Shown one piece after another: positions 37,231-49,604 of a stretch of DNA of 64,000 nucleotides (position 1 is the stretch's first letter; the number at the start of each line of letters is the position of its first letter). The notes beneath the pieces were generated by a model. The model was given only the letters and a program-made list of their open reading frames with translations, did not search any database and was not told the DNA's origin. The translations under genes and the position numbers were made by a program. The DNA is from Haematobia irritans (Eukaryota; Arthropoda; Insecta; Diptera; Muscidae): positions 222,806,085-222,870,084 of the forward strand of contig NC_134400.1 in assembly GCF_050003625.1 (NCBI RefSeq), read 5' to 3'.

Positions 37231-38370
37231 GAAAATAAGAAATTGATTGTAACTATCGAATATGATTAACTAAAGAAATTTATGGTGTCGATAAAATAGC
37301 TAATCGATGATCTATCCTCCAGGTAAGTATTAATCAGATCATGAAAAACTGGTCATTACATTACCATAAATAAAATTACAAATTTCATGAAATATCCCAT
37401 ATATTTTTGTAATCAAACGCTAATTAGCCACATTCCACTGTTAAAGCGAGCAAACACTTTATTTATATAAATTCCCTCTCTGACACTTGGGTGGGTGTTA
37501 CAAAAAGGATATAAACATTTTCTCAATTTGGCACTAGGAGGCGTGTCTAACCCCCCCCCCCCCCCCCCCCAAATATAATCTGCTCCGATTGAAAATAAAA
37601 ACGCAATAAAGATAAAATCAATACAACGTTACGGAAACATGACAACAACATACTCTGGTTCTTGCTCGTATATCCCCATGTGTGATGTTCTTATGCATCA
37701 GTAACGAACCAAATAAGAATTGAATTGAATTACAAGTGTTATACGCTGCTATCCTGGGAACGATTCGTATCCCACTCTCTCCCTTTATTATTTTTTTTTT
37801 ACAAAACCAAGCAAGCAAAAGTGCTAACGACTTAAAAAGCTTAATATCCGCTTCCTAGAGCCGACAAAGCAAAAACACAAAAACGAACTTTACGTATTCA
37901 CAATATAACAATTCTCACATGTGTATTTATTCTCTTTTCATTGGCTTGATTTCGGAATTTTTGCAGTTATAATATTTAAATACGGATTATTGGGATCAAG
38001 TATTAGGTCCAATTAATATTAATGTGTGTAGGCAAGCCCTATGCCTATGATTGGCATTGAGACGGAAGCTATGCTATTTACAAGTAAATTAATAAAAATA
38101 ACTGGGATGAGATTGGAATATGCTTAAGTAATCGCTTTTGCATTCGAAATGGTTAGAATCAGGTGGACAGGCTTACATATTCGTACAGTGAGCAGCAAAA
38201 GTCTTTGTACCAATTGCAATTTCTCAAAACACACTCAAGCAAACTTTAGTACTCATTTTAGTTTTAAGTGCTGATTTACTAGCTATTACCTTTTGGCAAC
38301 ACTGGTTTAAACAGCTGTTGCACGGTTTTGTGTTTTGTTTTACTGTAAAACATCTGCAGTTTGGTCTATA
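37231..38370. other. Intron sequence, no gene recognised
   Basis: AT-rich, with the C20 run at 37551. Confidence 0.6.
37551..37570. repeat. 20-bp C homopolymer
   Basis: Twenty consecutive C in otherwise AT-rich sequence. Confidence 0.98.
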
Positions 38371-38388
38371 ATTTAACCATGGTCAGCA

Positions 38389-38640
38389 ATGGTCTTACAA
38401 ACGAACAACGCTTGCAAAGTGTTGAATTTTATTATGAGGAAAGTTCATCGTGCGCTTCTTGTGTTCAGCGACAAAGCTCATTTTTGGTTCAATGGGTGTG
38501 TAAATAAGCAGAATTTTAGTGCGGTTTATGGGCTTTTATCTGCAAGAAATTTGGATTTCTCGGAATATTTAATGAATTTAAGTGACATCGTAATATGTAC
38601 CTATTATCGTAATATGTACACATATTTGGTATAGCTGACG
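38389..38640 (+). pseudogene. Relic of a rosa-like (DD41D) transposase
   Basis: From about 38379, ATG GTC AGC AAT reads NGLTNEQRLQSVEFYYEE, and after a shift of frame LVFSDKAHFWFNGCVNKQNF. This is close to FSDEAHFWLNGYVNKQN of the element at 55581. Only the N-terminal residues and the first catalytic motif survive; the rest is deleted. Terminal repeats were not defined. Confidence 0.65.
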
Positions 38641-38879
38641 AAAAATCGAGCGATGACCCAAGATGGCTCGTCCTAAGTCATCGTTCTCAAGAAAATATGA
38701 CTTCAAATAAAAAACATTCTTTGAGAAAGTTAGAAACAAACCAACGAAACGTCAGGATGAAAAAATGAAGTAACACTTGCATTTTAATTGTTACAAAGTA
38801 GACCAAAAAAGCCAAAGAAACCGAATATATGAAGCTTACAAAAATTGGTCACAAGACCAATGAGAGCCATAATGATAGA

Positions 38880-39199
38880 ATGCAGAAAACATAAACATAA
38901 ACTCAACCAAAATCACAAATTATAAAAACCGCAAGAGATTTGATCAGCCGTGTGTTAAACATTTGCGATGAAAAATTTCGCCCAAAAAAACATACACATA
39001 ATCAAAGATATTTTAAAATGCAATAGTTTCCCGAAACATTTAATCAAATCTATTATTAAGGACGAACAAAGAAAATTAAAAAAAATCAATAGCAAATCGG
39101 TGAACAAGAAACTGAACAAATAGAAAAAGAGAACATTTTTTGCAGTGTAAGACTTATCCCCGGTCTCACAGATAAAAAAAGACATAACAACAACAAATA
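38880..39199 (+). pseudogene. Penelope-like element relic, end of reverse transcriptase region
   Basis: Broken frames read VLNICDEKF, NSFPKHLIKSIIKDEQRKLK and NIFCSVRLIPGLTDK, preceding the GIY-YIG segment in the order expected for Penelope-like elements. Stops and frameshifts are frequent. Confidence 0.55.
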
Positions 39200-39430
39200 A
39201 AAATGTACGATATGTCAAATGATATACATTGGGACTACGAAGAGAGCTTTAAACACGAGAATTGGAGAGCATAAGAACGACATAGAAAAGAAAAAAACAA
39301 AGCACTGCGCTATCACAATACATACTGCAGTCAAGCCACACTGCTGACATTGACAATGTCAAAATATTGAACAAGGAAAGAGGTGAGACAAAAAGAGATT
39401 GATTATAGAGAGCTTAAGAATACAAGAGAA
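39200..39430 (+). pseudogene. Penelope-like element relic, GIY-YIG endonuclease region
   Basis: The plus strand reads YIGTTKRALNTRIGEHKNDI, then EKKKTKHCAITIHTAVKPHC. After frameshift it reads DIDNVKILNKERGETKR and ESLRIQEK-like sequence. YIGTT, the EH pair and the NVKIL..E...R motif are those of the C-terminal GIY-YIG endonuclease of Penelope-like retroelements. Upstream (38930-39190) RVLNICDEKF- and SFPKHLIKSIIKDEQRKLKK-like pieces fit the end of the reverse transcriptase. The relic is then interrupted by a family X element and resumes at 40495. Confidence 0.75.
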
Positions 39431-39435
39431 AATAG

Positions 39436-40494
39436 AACAAGTATATACGGCCGTAAGTTCGGCCAGGCCGAATCTTATGTACCCTCCACCATGGATTGCG
39501 TAGAAACTTCTACGAAAGAGTGTCATCCACAAATTTCAACTCACTCGGATGAAATATTCTCCTCCAAGAGGCTCCAACCAAATCTCGGGATCGGTTTATA
39601 TAAGGGCTATAAATGATTATGGACTGATATGGACCACTTTTGGCATGGTTGTTAAATATCATATACTACCACCACGTACCAAATTTCAACGAGATCGGAT
39701 GAATTTTGCTTCTCCAAAAGGCACCGGAGGTCACATCTGGCGATCGGTTTATATGGGAGTGACAGGACTGATAGGAACCAATTCCTGCATGATTGTTGAA
39801 TACCATATACTAACATCACGTACCAAATTTCAACCGAATGGGAAGAATTTTGCTCTTCCAAGGTGCTCCGGAGGTCAAATCTGGGGATCGGTTTATATGG
39901 GGCCTATATATAATTATGGACCGATATCGACCAATTTTTGCATGGATGTTTGAGGCCATATATCAACATCACGTACCAAATTTCAACTGAATCGGATGAA
40001 TTTCGGTCTTCCAAGAGGCTCCGGAGGTCAAATCTGGTGATCGGTTTATATGGGGGCTATATATAATTATGGACCGATATGGACCAATTTTTGTTAGCCA
40101 CCATATACTAATACCATGTACCAAATTTCAGCCGGATCGGATGAAATTTGCTTCTCTTAGAGGCTCCGCAAGCCAAATCGGGGGATCGGTTTATATGGGG
40201 GCTATATATAATTATGGACCGATGCGAACCAATTTTTGCATGGGTGTTAGAGACCATATACTAACACCATGTACCAAATTTCAGCCGGATCGGATGAAAT
40301 TTGCTTCTCTTAGAGGCCTCGCAAGCCAAATTTGGGGGTCCGTTTATATGGGGGCTATATGTAAAAGTGGACCGATATGGCCCATTTGCAATACCATCCG
40401 ACCTACATCAATGACAACTACTTGTGCCAAGTTTCAAGTCGATAGCTTTTTTCGTTCCACCCATCCTATGGTGGAGGGTATAAAAAACCGTGAA
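39436..40494 (-). mobile_element. mini-me-like repeat element (family X), copy 4, inserted in a Penelope-like relic
   Basis: Runs from AACAAGTATATACGGCCGTA to CTATGGTGGAGGGTATAAAA in reverse orientation. The TA/GTCY head is deleted (ATAGCTTTTTTCGTTCCACCC). It splits a GIY-YIG-containing Penelope-like relic. Confidence 0.8.
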
Positions 40495-40770
40495 CAGAAA
40501 AGAAGACACTGACAATATAAGTGCAAGTTACAGAGTTGCATTAAAAAACAAAACGTGATAGCTGGATATGTTGTGTGTTGGAAAAAGTCGTTGGACGTCT
40601 ATTTAAAATAATAATAATATTAATTTAATGTAAAAAATACATTTTTCGTTGTAAGTTTTAAATGCTTATAAAATATTCAGTAATAATGTGTTTTTCAATT
40701 TATAGACAATAAAACATCCCTTGATAATGTCGACATACATCGACGAAACGTTGGGAAACATGTAATTAAA
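40495..40770 (+). pseudogene. Penelope-like relic, 3' part after the family X insertion
   Basis: It continues the AAAACCGTGAACAGAAAAGA line with DNISASYRVALKNKT-like sequence and, further on, TCCCTTGATAATGTCGACAT, ACATCGACGAAACGTTGGGA. The latter motif is common near the 3' end of Penelope-like elements. No frame is intact. Confidence 0.5.
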
Positions 40771-43700
40771 AATTGTTTTTATTTACATCAATGCGCTAGG
40801 CCCCATTAGCTAAAATAACATCATCCAAAAAAATATATAAACTGTTTTTCTCTGATTTATCTGCACTGAGTAAAGCGGCTGTTTCATACATAATGTAGTG
40901 CATACTCGATTATGGAGCACCAAATCCACCACATGTTTGTTGTGTGGAGAGTACTACTCAACTTCACAAATTTCATGGAAATTAAATGAAAATTTGCTTT
41001 AGACTGTTTCATCTTCGAACTCCATTTAATTTGAAGGCGATTATAAACATCCACTGATATTTTTTACATTTTAATTAATTTTTACTTTAGTTTTGAGTTA
41101 TTCATTTTTTCGAACACGGCTAAAAACCTAAACTTAAGCTTATTACGAAACAAACGTTTATCCTTGTATCATACGCTCATCACAAACATCTGATTTTTTT
41201 TTTTTTAGTTGTTGGCAGAACCTTTTGACTGATTAATTATAAAATAGTGTCACAAACAGAATTTTCGTTTTATATTTATTACATGTTCATCCTTTCGGTG
41301 AACATTGGTGGGTGGTTACAAACAACAAATCAATCAAGATTTACAAAATAGTCCTGGTGAGGAAGCAATTTAGTATTAAGAAACCTTTCCCTAAGAAACT
41401 AGTAAGCGACAGCATTTTATAGTAGATTTATAGCCCATTAGGCTAGAAATCTACTAAAAGTAAGTGATTGGAAATTTCTTTTTTATAAGGCAAATGACAG
41501 TTGAAATCTGGTTAAAGTGGATTTTGGAAGTGTAATGTGAATGAGGTATTATACAAACTTCAGCACATATTTTTAACTACTCCTTCATGACCATAATTCT
41601 AAGAAAAATCATAACAATTTTCTCATTTGATTTCCTAAAAGGTAAAAGTGTGACAGTGACATTTTAAAGTATTGCAAAAGTTAATTTCTCAGATATCCAT
41701 TTCCTTGGCAATGCGAGTGACAGAAAAATATCTTATTTACTTTCAAATATAGGATAAGTGAACATGCGAGTAAATTACTTTCAATAGTTATTATGGTAAC
41801 ATTTTATATTCTGTCTCAATTGTCAAAAAAAGACGAATGAAGGATAACTGAGATAAGTGAAATTTCCAAAAATATGTTTATCACAAATTGATTTTTATGA
41901 ATCATTTGTGTATTTATTTTACCACGCATTTACATCTTGTTATTTTCGGCTAAATAAAATCGTACTAAAATAAATTGATGTAAGGGTCTCCTGAAGCGCT
42001 TCTGCTTGCATTAGGGATACAAAAGTCGATAAACGACTTTTTGCCAATAATAGTGGAAAAGTCGAAGTCATCTTTGTTTAGATTTCTAAACATGTGTTAT
42101 CTGTATCGATATGTGTTTTTGGGATAGATAAGGTTTATGACAAGTAGTTAAAATAAAGTCATGTTTAAATATGTTCCTATCCTTCCCTATGGGAAATGGA
42201 TAAACTCCAGGGACGGTACAGGATTAGTCAGTGCTGTAAATGGACTAGTCTGAGTTCTAGGCAAAAAGTGTGGAATGGACCGGTCCCTTTCACATGAGGT
42301 TGTCACACTTTACGACACGATTAGTACTCATTCCAAAAACCAGTATTGGATAAGCTCTTATGAAAATTAGTATACGACAGCCTCACCAGCACGGTTGCCA
42401 GATTTTTTTGAGAGAGATCCCCAAAATTTTGAAATTATATACCCAAAAAAGCCCCAACTAAAATATTTTTCCCCATGGAAAATCCCCAAATCCTCGCAGG
42501 CAGCGACCCGTTATAGTAAATATCAGGAGTGATATCTGACTCCTTGAAAACACTAACATAGCTAATGTGCGGTTCATATTTGCTTAGTGTCGTTGCAACC
42601 CTTGCGATTCTCCCATCGGACATTCACCATCATAATAGCCTTCTCACGCAGTGAGCTTGCAGGTAGCCAGAGACATACCAACCTATTCTAGTTCCCCTGG
42701 AATATGTAAGGTAGTTCCTAGCCTTGCTCACCCGCCTCGCAGTTCCCCGGTATAAGGTTCAATAGTTTCCTTATCCGTATACGTCTCCAAATTGACTTTT
42801 GAATTTTTTGAGTGTCAAATTAATATTTAATTGAAATGTCTTTCAATCAATTTCGGGAATGGTATCCATAAATCCATAATATCCATAATTTTTGTAGTTG
42901 ATTTTTAGTTTAATTAAAAAAATAATTAAAATTTTAATAGAAGAAAATATATTTGTGATATTTTTTCTGTAAAATAATCGAATGTATACCAGCCATAACA
43001 AAAATTGTTTCCAACTAGATTTATTTTACCTATACGAAAAAAATTCAAAGAAAAAAATTATCTTTTTTATGTCTAAAATTTCGTTAGGAAAAATAATAAA
43101 ATATGTTGGTAAAATTAAATTAATTAATTGCAATAGTATAACTGAATAAAATTGGAATGCTCTATTTTGGTAAATTGCTAATTCGTATTTTTTCATTACC
43201 CTAAAAAGTCCTCTGTAGCCATATAAGCCTTAGTTTGCTTCCGTTACAAAAATTATAAATAATCTTTTTTTTTTAACTTAGATTAAAATAAGAACTTACC
43301 CTTTTTAATACCATTCTTGGTGTTGTTTCTTGCAGCAGCATCTACTTGTGTCATTCATGGAATAGGTTGCAAGTGCAGCATGCCATGGCACATGGCAAGT
43401 GTGTTACGATATTTATTATTATTATTATTATTAATTTATTTAAATTAATTTGGTGCCACATTCGATGGAAAATACAAATTACACAGTTTTTGCATCATTC
43501 ACATATTTACAGGTGGTGGTGGTGGTGGTGGTGTTGTAGTAGGTGGTTGTATTGATTGTGGTAATTGAGGATTAAATAATTTTCATTAAATATAAATCAT
43601 GCAGAATCATATAGAAATATTAAATGTATACGTAAGTATTCTTTTTAATCTTTTTTTAAAGTAAGAATTCTTCAAGTTGAACATGCAAGGTAGCACAGAG

Positions 43701-44387
43701 AAAACGAATTATTTATCAAAAGCATTTCGATACACCAAAAACAAAATTGAGTATGAATACAGTCCTTAATCCATCCTTAGGATTAAAATACAAGAACAAA
43801 ATGCACTATCACCAAACAAACGAAAGTGAACAATTTAATCGGCTTTCCTGTATTTTATGTTAAATCTCTATAGTATAAGCATGTGCGTACATATGTATTT
43901 ATTCTCAAAGGCTCCGATTAATTTTTTTTTTCAAATGTATAAAAAGAGTATTTTTTTACAGTTCAGAGGATTACAAGAATTTCTGTTGGTATATCATAAA
44001 ACTTAACATGGCCAATATCATAACACATCTACATTCACAAAGTTGGAACACTGGAACAAATTGGGTTATAAAAATTTATGTTTGGTTTTCTTTGGTCATA
44101 CAACATGGTATGTCTTTGAACAATTTTAGGGAGCAAAAAAAACCTGAAACCCAAAATGCAGTCAATCGTAATGATGTGAATATCTGTCTGTTGAAATCAC
44201 AATAGAAATCTCTAAAATTCTATAGAAAACTTTTAATTTCTAGATTTGGGGTTTGGATTAGGATAAGTTCCACTGATAAAATGCTCTAAATTGCTCAATT
44301 TTTACATATTCCATTTAATTTTTACATATTCCACTACATTCTCAGTCAAAAATTAGGTTTTTCAATGTGTGCTTCAAAATATTGCTA
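40771..44387. other. Intron sequence, no gene recognised
   Basis: 3.6 kb of AT-rich sequence with microsatellites at 43410 and 43512, an AT-rich MITE relative at 42820-42975 and a weak hairpin at 41415-41459. No coding motif seen. Confidence 0.6.
43410..43442. repeat. (ATT)n microsatellite
   Basis: TTTATTATTATTATTATTAT in the large intron; a (GGT)n tract follows at 43512-43535. Confidence 0.9.
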
Positions 44388-44391
44388 TTAA

Positions 44392-46032
44392 CCCTTTCGA
44401 CCCCGAATTTTTATAGGTATCGCTATTTTTTTTTTTTTACTTTTAATCATGTTGAAGTCATTTAAGAAGCGTCTAGCCAAAATTTCGGGTCGCCACGCCC
44501 ATTCGTTTAGGCGGTAGAGAATGTTGCCTGTGGGCAACTTTGGGCACTTGTGACTACAAACTATTTTGTTTTGTAATGATAGACGTATTACGTTTTAGTG
44601 GATTTTTGTTAAGTTGTTTGTTATTTTACAGTAAATATATATTAAGATGCGCGCGTGAGTGGAATTTCAATCACGCTCAAACACATTCACGAAGAAATAT
44701 TTGTACTCACGCATGCCATATAGGTAGGAATTCACGGTCACGAAATGAAAAGTCATACTCGCACACGCTCACACATGAACAATGTTTATGTCTCACGCTT
44801 TCGCACGATTCACGACAATTTTCGTAATTCACGACAAATCTCTTAAGTCACGAATATTTTCGGAACACGACAATTTTCGTGGCTCAATAAAATTCTGGTA
44901 ATTAACGAAATTTCTCGTGACTCACGCTATTGAAATCTTAAGCGTGATTAAATATGTAAAGGTGATTAAAATCGGTGAGCTTGAATTTAATCGTGAACGT
45001 GAATTTGTTCGTGATTGTGACTTTTTGTGTCTGTTTTACCGTGAGTGCGAATTTTATCGTGAATATGAATTTTATTGTTAACGTGAATTTTATCTTGAGC
45101 GTGAGTTGTATCGTGAGCGTGGGTTGGATCGTGAAAGTAAATTATTATCGGGAGCGTGATTTCGGAGAAAGTTTACTCACTCACAATCACGAACACAATT
45201 TGATTTTTACTCACGCTCACGCGCCACACTTTTTTCTTTAATCCCGTTCACGCACATTCACAAGGTTTCGTTTAAATTTCATTCACGAGATTTCGTTTAA
45301 ATTTCATTCACGGCTTCGCGTGAATCACGCGTGACTCACGAAAATGTTTTGTTTTTTTTTTTTGTTTTTAACCCATGTCAATTTAACTGGCGGTGTAAAA
45401 CACCAAAGTATTATAAAGCGTCAATATTCGTGCTAATCCACTAGTATGTTGCCAAGAAGCGGCTTCCTCCCTTTTTACGATTCCTTCCAAATTCCCCACT
45501 GCACTGCAGATATGTTTTCCACATCATCGCCGCATTTCTCGTCACTGGGACATCCCAATTGAAGTTCAAAATTTTTTCAAAATCATTGTTTTTCAAACCT
45601 TTTTTCTCCAGGTCTTATGTTCAAAAATATGTAATTTTACTACCACAATTGCCAACAGGCAACTTTTCAATTTTAAAAATTTCCCATCTGTTGTTTTTTT
45701 GCAATTCTAAGATTTGACTTCCAGAAATATTTTATTTGGCATGTACTACAATATATTTAATAAAAACTTTCAACATTTTAGTTGTAATTTTTGAAAAAAC
45801 TCACATGTATAAAAACCTCTTTTTAAATTCGCAAATATTTTTTTCTTGAGGTACGTGCGTATTAATGAAAAATTTTTTGCTAATCGACAACCAAATTAGC
45901 TGATTTTTCATTCAACTTGAAGAAAACACTGGCAGCTTTCGATACCGTTACAGTTTTATGAACAAAAACAACGCTTACAGTGAGTCTCAAAACACAAAAA
46001 GTTGCCCACAGGCAACATTAGAGTCGAAAGGG
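44392..46032. mobile_element. 1.6-kb TTAA-flanked (piggyBac-type) element
   Basis: TTAA at 44388-44391 and 46033-46036. Terminal repeats are CCCTTTCGAC / GTCGAAAGGG, with inner inverted repeats GTTGCCTGTGGGCAACTTT (44523) and AAAGTTGCCCACAGGCAAC (45998). The interior is mostly another repeat (44650-45345). A minus-strand piece near 45480-45570 (QLGCPSDEKCGDDVENISAV) may be a transposase leftover. Confidence 0.75.
44650..45345. repeat. Degenerate CACTCACG-repeat block inside the TTAA element
   Basis: Many imperfect copies of CTCACGCTCACGCACACTCA and its complement. Same type as the hAT-like MITE at 34535 but without recognisable ends. Confidence 0.75.
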
Positions 46033-46150
46033 TTAATCTGGAGATCTAATTCACAGTTTTCATATTTATGCCAAGTCAGAATTTTAGATGCTAAAGAAAT
46101 ACACTTGACCGTTCTGCCAATATGGAAGTGAAAAAAAAAACAAGATAGAA

Positions 46151-47894
46151 CCCAGAAAAAAATGGAGCATTATTTAAGCAGGATTGTAAGGGAGAGAGGC
46201 AGTACCAACTGCTTACAAAACAACCGAATCAGCCCTGATTTTTGTGGGCGATGTCCCGATTTAGAGCAGCTTTTACATAATGCTGATAACATATAACTGC
46301 CCATTATACCCTGCGCCACACTGTGGAACAGGGTATTATAAGTTAGTACATATGTTTGCAACACCCAGAAGGAGACGAGAAAGACACATGGTGTTTTTGA
46401 CAAAAATGCTCAGGGTGGGCTCCTGAGTTGATATAGCCATGTCCGTCTGTCCGAGAACACATTTTTGTAATCAAAGTCTAGGTCGCAGTTTTAGTCCAAT
46501 TGACTTCAAATTTGTCACAAGTATGTCTTTTGGCTCAGAATAGAACCCTATTGATTTTGGAAGAAATCGGCCCAGATTTAGATAAAGCTCCCATACATAT
46601 ATTCCACCCGATATGGACTTATATGGCCCCAGAAGCCAGAGTTTTACCCTAATTTGCTTAAAATTTTGCATAAGAAGAACAATTAGTACTAAAGTCAAGT
46701 GTGCCAAATTTTATTGAAATCGGTTCAGATTTATATATAGCTCCCATATATATCGTTCGCCCGATTTACACTCATATGACCACAGTGGCCAATCTTTTAC
46801 TCCGATTTAATTGAAATTTTGCACAGGGAGTGGAATTAGCATTGTAGCTATGCGTGCTAAATTTGGCTGAAATCGGTTCAGATTTATATATAGCTCCCAT
46901 ATATATCGTTCGCCCGATTTACACACATATGACCACAGTGGCCAATTTTTAACTCCGATATAGTTGAAATTTTGCACAGGGAGTAGAATTAGCATTGTAG
47001 CTATGCGTGCGAAATTTGGTTGAAATCGGTTCAGATTTAGATATAGCTCCCATATATATCGTTCGCCCGATTTACACTCATATGACCACAGTGGCCAATC
47101 TTTTACTCCGATTTAATTGAAATTTTGCACAGGGAGTGGAATTAGCATTGTAGCTATGCGTGCGAAATTTGGTTGAAATCGGTTCAGATTTAGATATAGC
47201 TCCCATATATATGTTTTTATGATTTCGACAAAAATGGTCAAAATACCAACATTTTCCTTGTAAAATCCCCACTGCTTAGTCGAAAAGTTGTAAAAATGCC
47301 TCTAATTTTCCTAAACTTCTAATACATATATATCGAGCGATAAATCATAAATAAACTTTTGCGAAGTTTCCTTAAAATTGCTTCAGATTTAAATGTTTCC
47401 CATATTTTTTTTACTAACATTGTGTTCCACCCTAGTGCATTAGCCGACTTAAATTTTGAGTCTATAGATTTTGTCCAGATCGAGTGATATTTAAATGTAT
47501 GTATTTGGGAAAAAACCTTTATATATAGCCCCCAACACATTTCACGGATGTGATATGGTATCGAAAATTTAGATCTACAAAGTGGTGCAGGGTATAATAT
47601 AGTCGGCCCCGCCCGACTTTAGACTTTCCTTACTTGTTCTAATAGAAATACTGCTCAGAAGTGATATATAATCTTGAGTATAGCATATAGTTGGCGTGAA
47701 GAAAAACAGCACTACCTTTCATGTATCTATACTGCATGAATTGGGTGCAATAACGTAAACGAACGATCATAAACTAGTTTGATTACTCATTTACGTTATT
47801 GTCACCGATTCATGCAGTGTGGATGCACTGCCTACTTTTAGGTATACCAAAAAGCGCAACTAAACTCTTACTGCTGACGTTTTTTTTGCTGGGA
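46151..47894 (+). mobile_element. CCCAGC MITE split by a family Y element
   Basis: Left part 46151-46304 (CCCAG...GCCCAT) and right part 47640-47894 (CTAATAGAAATACTGC...TTTGCTGGG). The two halves match the uninterrupted copies at 5036 and 16600. The inserted element occupies 46305-47639. Confidence 0.8.
46305..47639 (-). mobile_element. Family Y repeat element, copy 3, inserted in a CCCAGC MITE
   Basis: Reverse orientation: TATACCCTGCGCCACACTGT at the left and GGCCCCGCCCGACTTTAGAC...TTACTTGTT at the right, with four ~153-bp units between. The GTCY tract is short (CCATGTCCGTCTGTCC). Confidence 0.8.
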
Positions 47895-48560
47895 AATTTA
47901 ACCTATCGCAATTGCATCATTAATGCTATCAGGGCAATGTGGAATTGATGATAGGAAAAGATTCAAGGATGGTCGAGATATCACTTAGCCTTTGGGAATT
48001 CTTTGTCTTACTCTACACCGCTTGATCGTCGAATGTCTTAATTTAACATATAATGATGGACCGCATATATAGACGCAACATTTCGTTCCTGTCAGCACAT
48101 AGAGGAGGAATATGATCAAAATGTTAGTTTTGGATGGGAAACTAACAATCAGCATAAATCAATGCCATTCCTTCTTGTTTAACCTTTCTCAAAATTATTC
48201 TGCTAAACTGAATGAGGTTTTCTTACGGATAAAGAGCATTTTTTTAATGTTATAAATATAATCATAAATAATCGCAAACAAGTGATTACTTTCTTTCTTT
48301 CTTTTTCTAATTTAATTTTTTTCTCTTACAACAGGATTTGTAACAAAAAGAAATACCGCCTTCTTCAAAACTTTTGATAAATAATTCAATTCATATCTGT
48401 GCCACCTTTATTTAGGTGATACAAAATTACCAACATTATCAGCTTCCTTAGTGTATGATGCCTTGGGGGAAACTTAAATTCAATAAAGTTTGCACATTGA
48501 TATGAATTCCAGTTGCCCCTCCCGAATGGTGCGTAGAGTAGGAGGTTTGGTTTTGCTTAC
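47895..48560. other. Intron sequence next to SLC12 exon, nothing recognised
   Basis: Follows the exon donor at 48560 on the minus strand. A CTTT-rich tract lies at 48288-48330. Confidence 0.6.
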
Positions 48561-48780
48561 CTTGGGATACATTGCGACTCAACGAATCCATGCTGCCGCT
48601 CAAGCCATTCTGTGCGGTACGTTCAACTGAATTGAGGTCGGCAGAGCTTTCGTTGGGCTGCAACGTACGTGGCACATCCAACATATTCCGCTGGGCACTG
48701 CTTTCATCGCCCAATATTTGTGAGCAATCCAAACCATTTGGAACACGTAGTATAGCCACGGATAAGTACATGTCCAATGC
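48561..48780 (-). CDS. Ncc69: Na-K-Cl cotransporter (SLC12), exon 3 of those in window
   Basis: A 220-nt exon (73 codons plus one base) between the acceptor TTTCAAG and the donor GTAAGC. It begins ALDMYLSVAILRVPNGLDCS, the counterpart of the AFD..YGVVVIRLKEGLD block of vertebrate NKCC. It then runs through a polar, serine-rich stretch ending SMDSLSRNVSQ. That polar stretch is the variable cytoplasmic linker and carries many possible phosphorylation sites (inference). The last base G completes an Ala codon with the first two bases (CA) of the exon at 18225, an exact phase match across a 30.3-kb intron. Confidence 0.94.
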
Positions 48781-49042
48781 CTTGAAAGTGAGATAAATTT
48801 TAATCAATTCAATTTGAAACTCAATGCCAAAAAATGAGTCAGCCATTTGCAGTGGCGATGACTTGGAATAATAAAAAGAAGAGAAATTCCAAAAATATCA
48901 TCACCAGAGGGTTAAATGTGATATCTGCATCCTGTTGGCAAAGTGTTTTGGAAATCCACACTTGTATTTTCGTTTTTATGTTGTGTTTAACTTTTAACAA
49001 AGTCATTGCTGTTCCCAAGTGGATAGATGTTGGCCCACTTAC

Positions 49043-49153
49043 CTTGTGCACTGTGCTAAAGTATTGGTTCAAATCCTTGTGCTCACAGGTCTGCCAGTCT
49101 GTTTTGTAGCCCATTAATAAAATATTGGGTTTCAGTTTTCCAATACCGGAAGC
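49043..49153 (-). CDS. Ncc69: Na-K-Cl cotransporter (SLC12), exon 2 of those in window
   Basis: A 111-nt exon (37 codons) that starts after the acceptor CACATAG with GCT TCC GGT (A-S-G) and ends with CAC AAG before GTAAGT. It reads ASGIGKLKPNILLMGYKTDW and then QTCEHKDLNQYFSTVHK. Vertebrate NKCC1 has the matching block KPNTLVLGFKKDW in its cytoplasmic domain. Both ends are phase 0, so it joins cleanly to the 58201-58695 exon upstream across a ~9.05-kb intron, and to the next exon across only 262 bp. The conserved GYKTDW block and the consensus donor make this one of the safest calls here. Confidence 0.95.
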
Positions 49154-49604
49154 CTATGTGGAACAGAAGAAAAAACATTAATCAAATGACAAGAGAGAAA
49201 ACTAAGATGAAGAAAATCCTAATCCTAGTTGGCTTTTCATGATGTTGCGTTTTTCCCAAATTCTTTCTATTGATAAGTCATCAACAGAGATGGTTTGTCG
49301 AAACTACAAAATATTCGACATATATTTCCGACGTATTTTATTAGGCGTCGTAAACATCGTAAACCTAATACTATATCTGGGTTTATTAGTAAAAACAATA
49401 ATATGACCTTTATTAGATTCAGCTTTAATTTATCTCTAAGAAAAAATAAAAATATAAAATAAGTGCAAAGGAAATTAATGTATGCAGATCTATATTTAGT
49501 ATTTCGAGTGTGGTGTTTAATACGGCCTTTAAAAACCCACAAAATTTTACCCCTATGGCTAATATTTTATACGCCCAACGGGTACCATAAAGGCACTTAG
49601 CGTA

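Larger units (their letters stand above)
18226..48560 (-). other. 30.3-kb intron of the SLC12 gene
   Basis: Lies between the exons ending at 48561 (donor GTAAGC) and starting at 18225 (acceptor CACTTTAG). The phases across it agree. Most recognisable content is mobile DNA, listed individually. No second host gene was recognised inside it on either strand. Confidence 0.85.

Noticed and set aside
38955..39218. 87-codon minus-strand frame as a membrane protein
   Set aside because: Antisense of a Penelope-like relic; hydrophobicity comes from complementing A-rich lysine codons.
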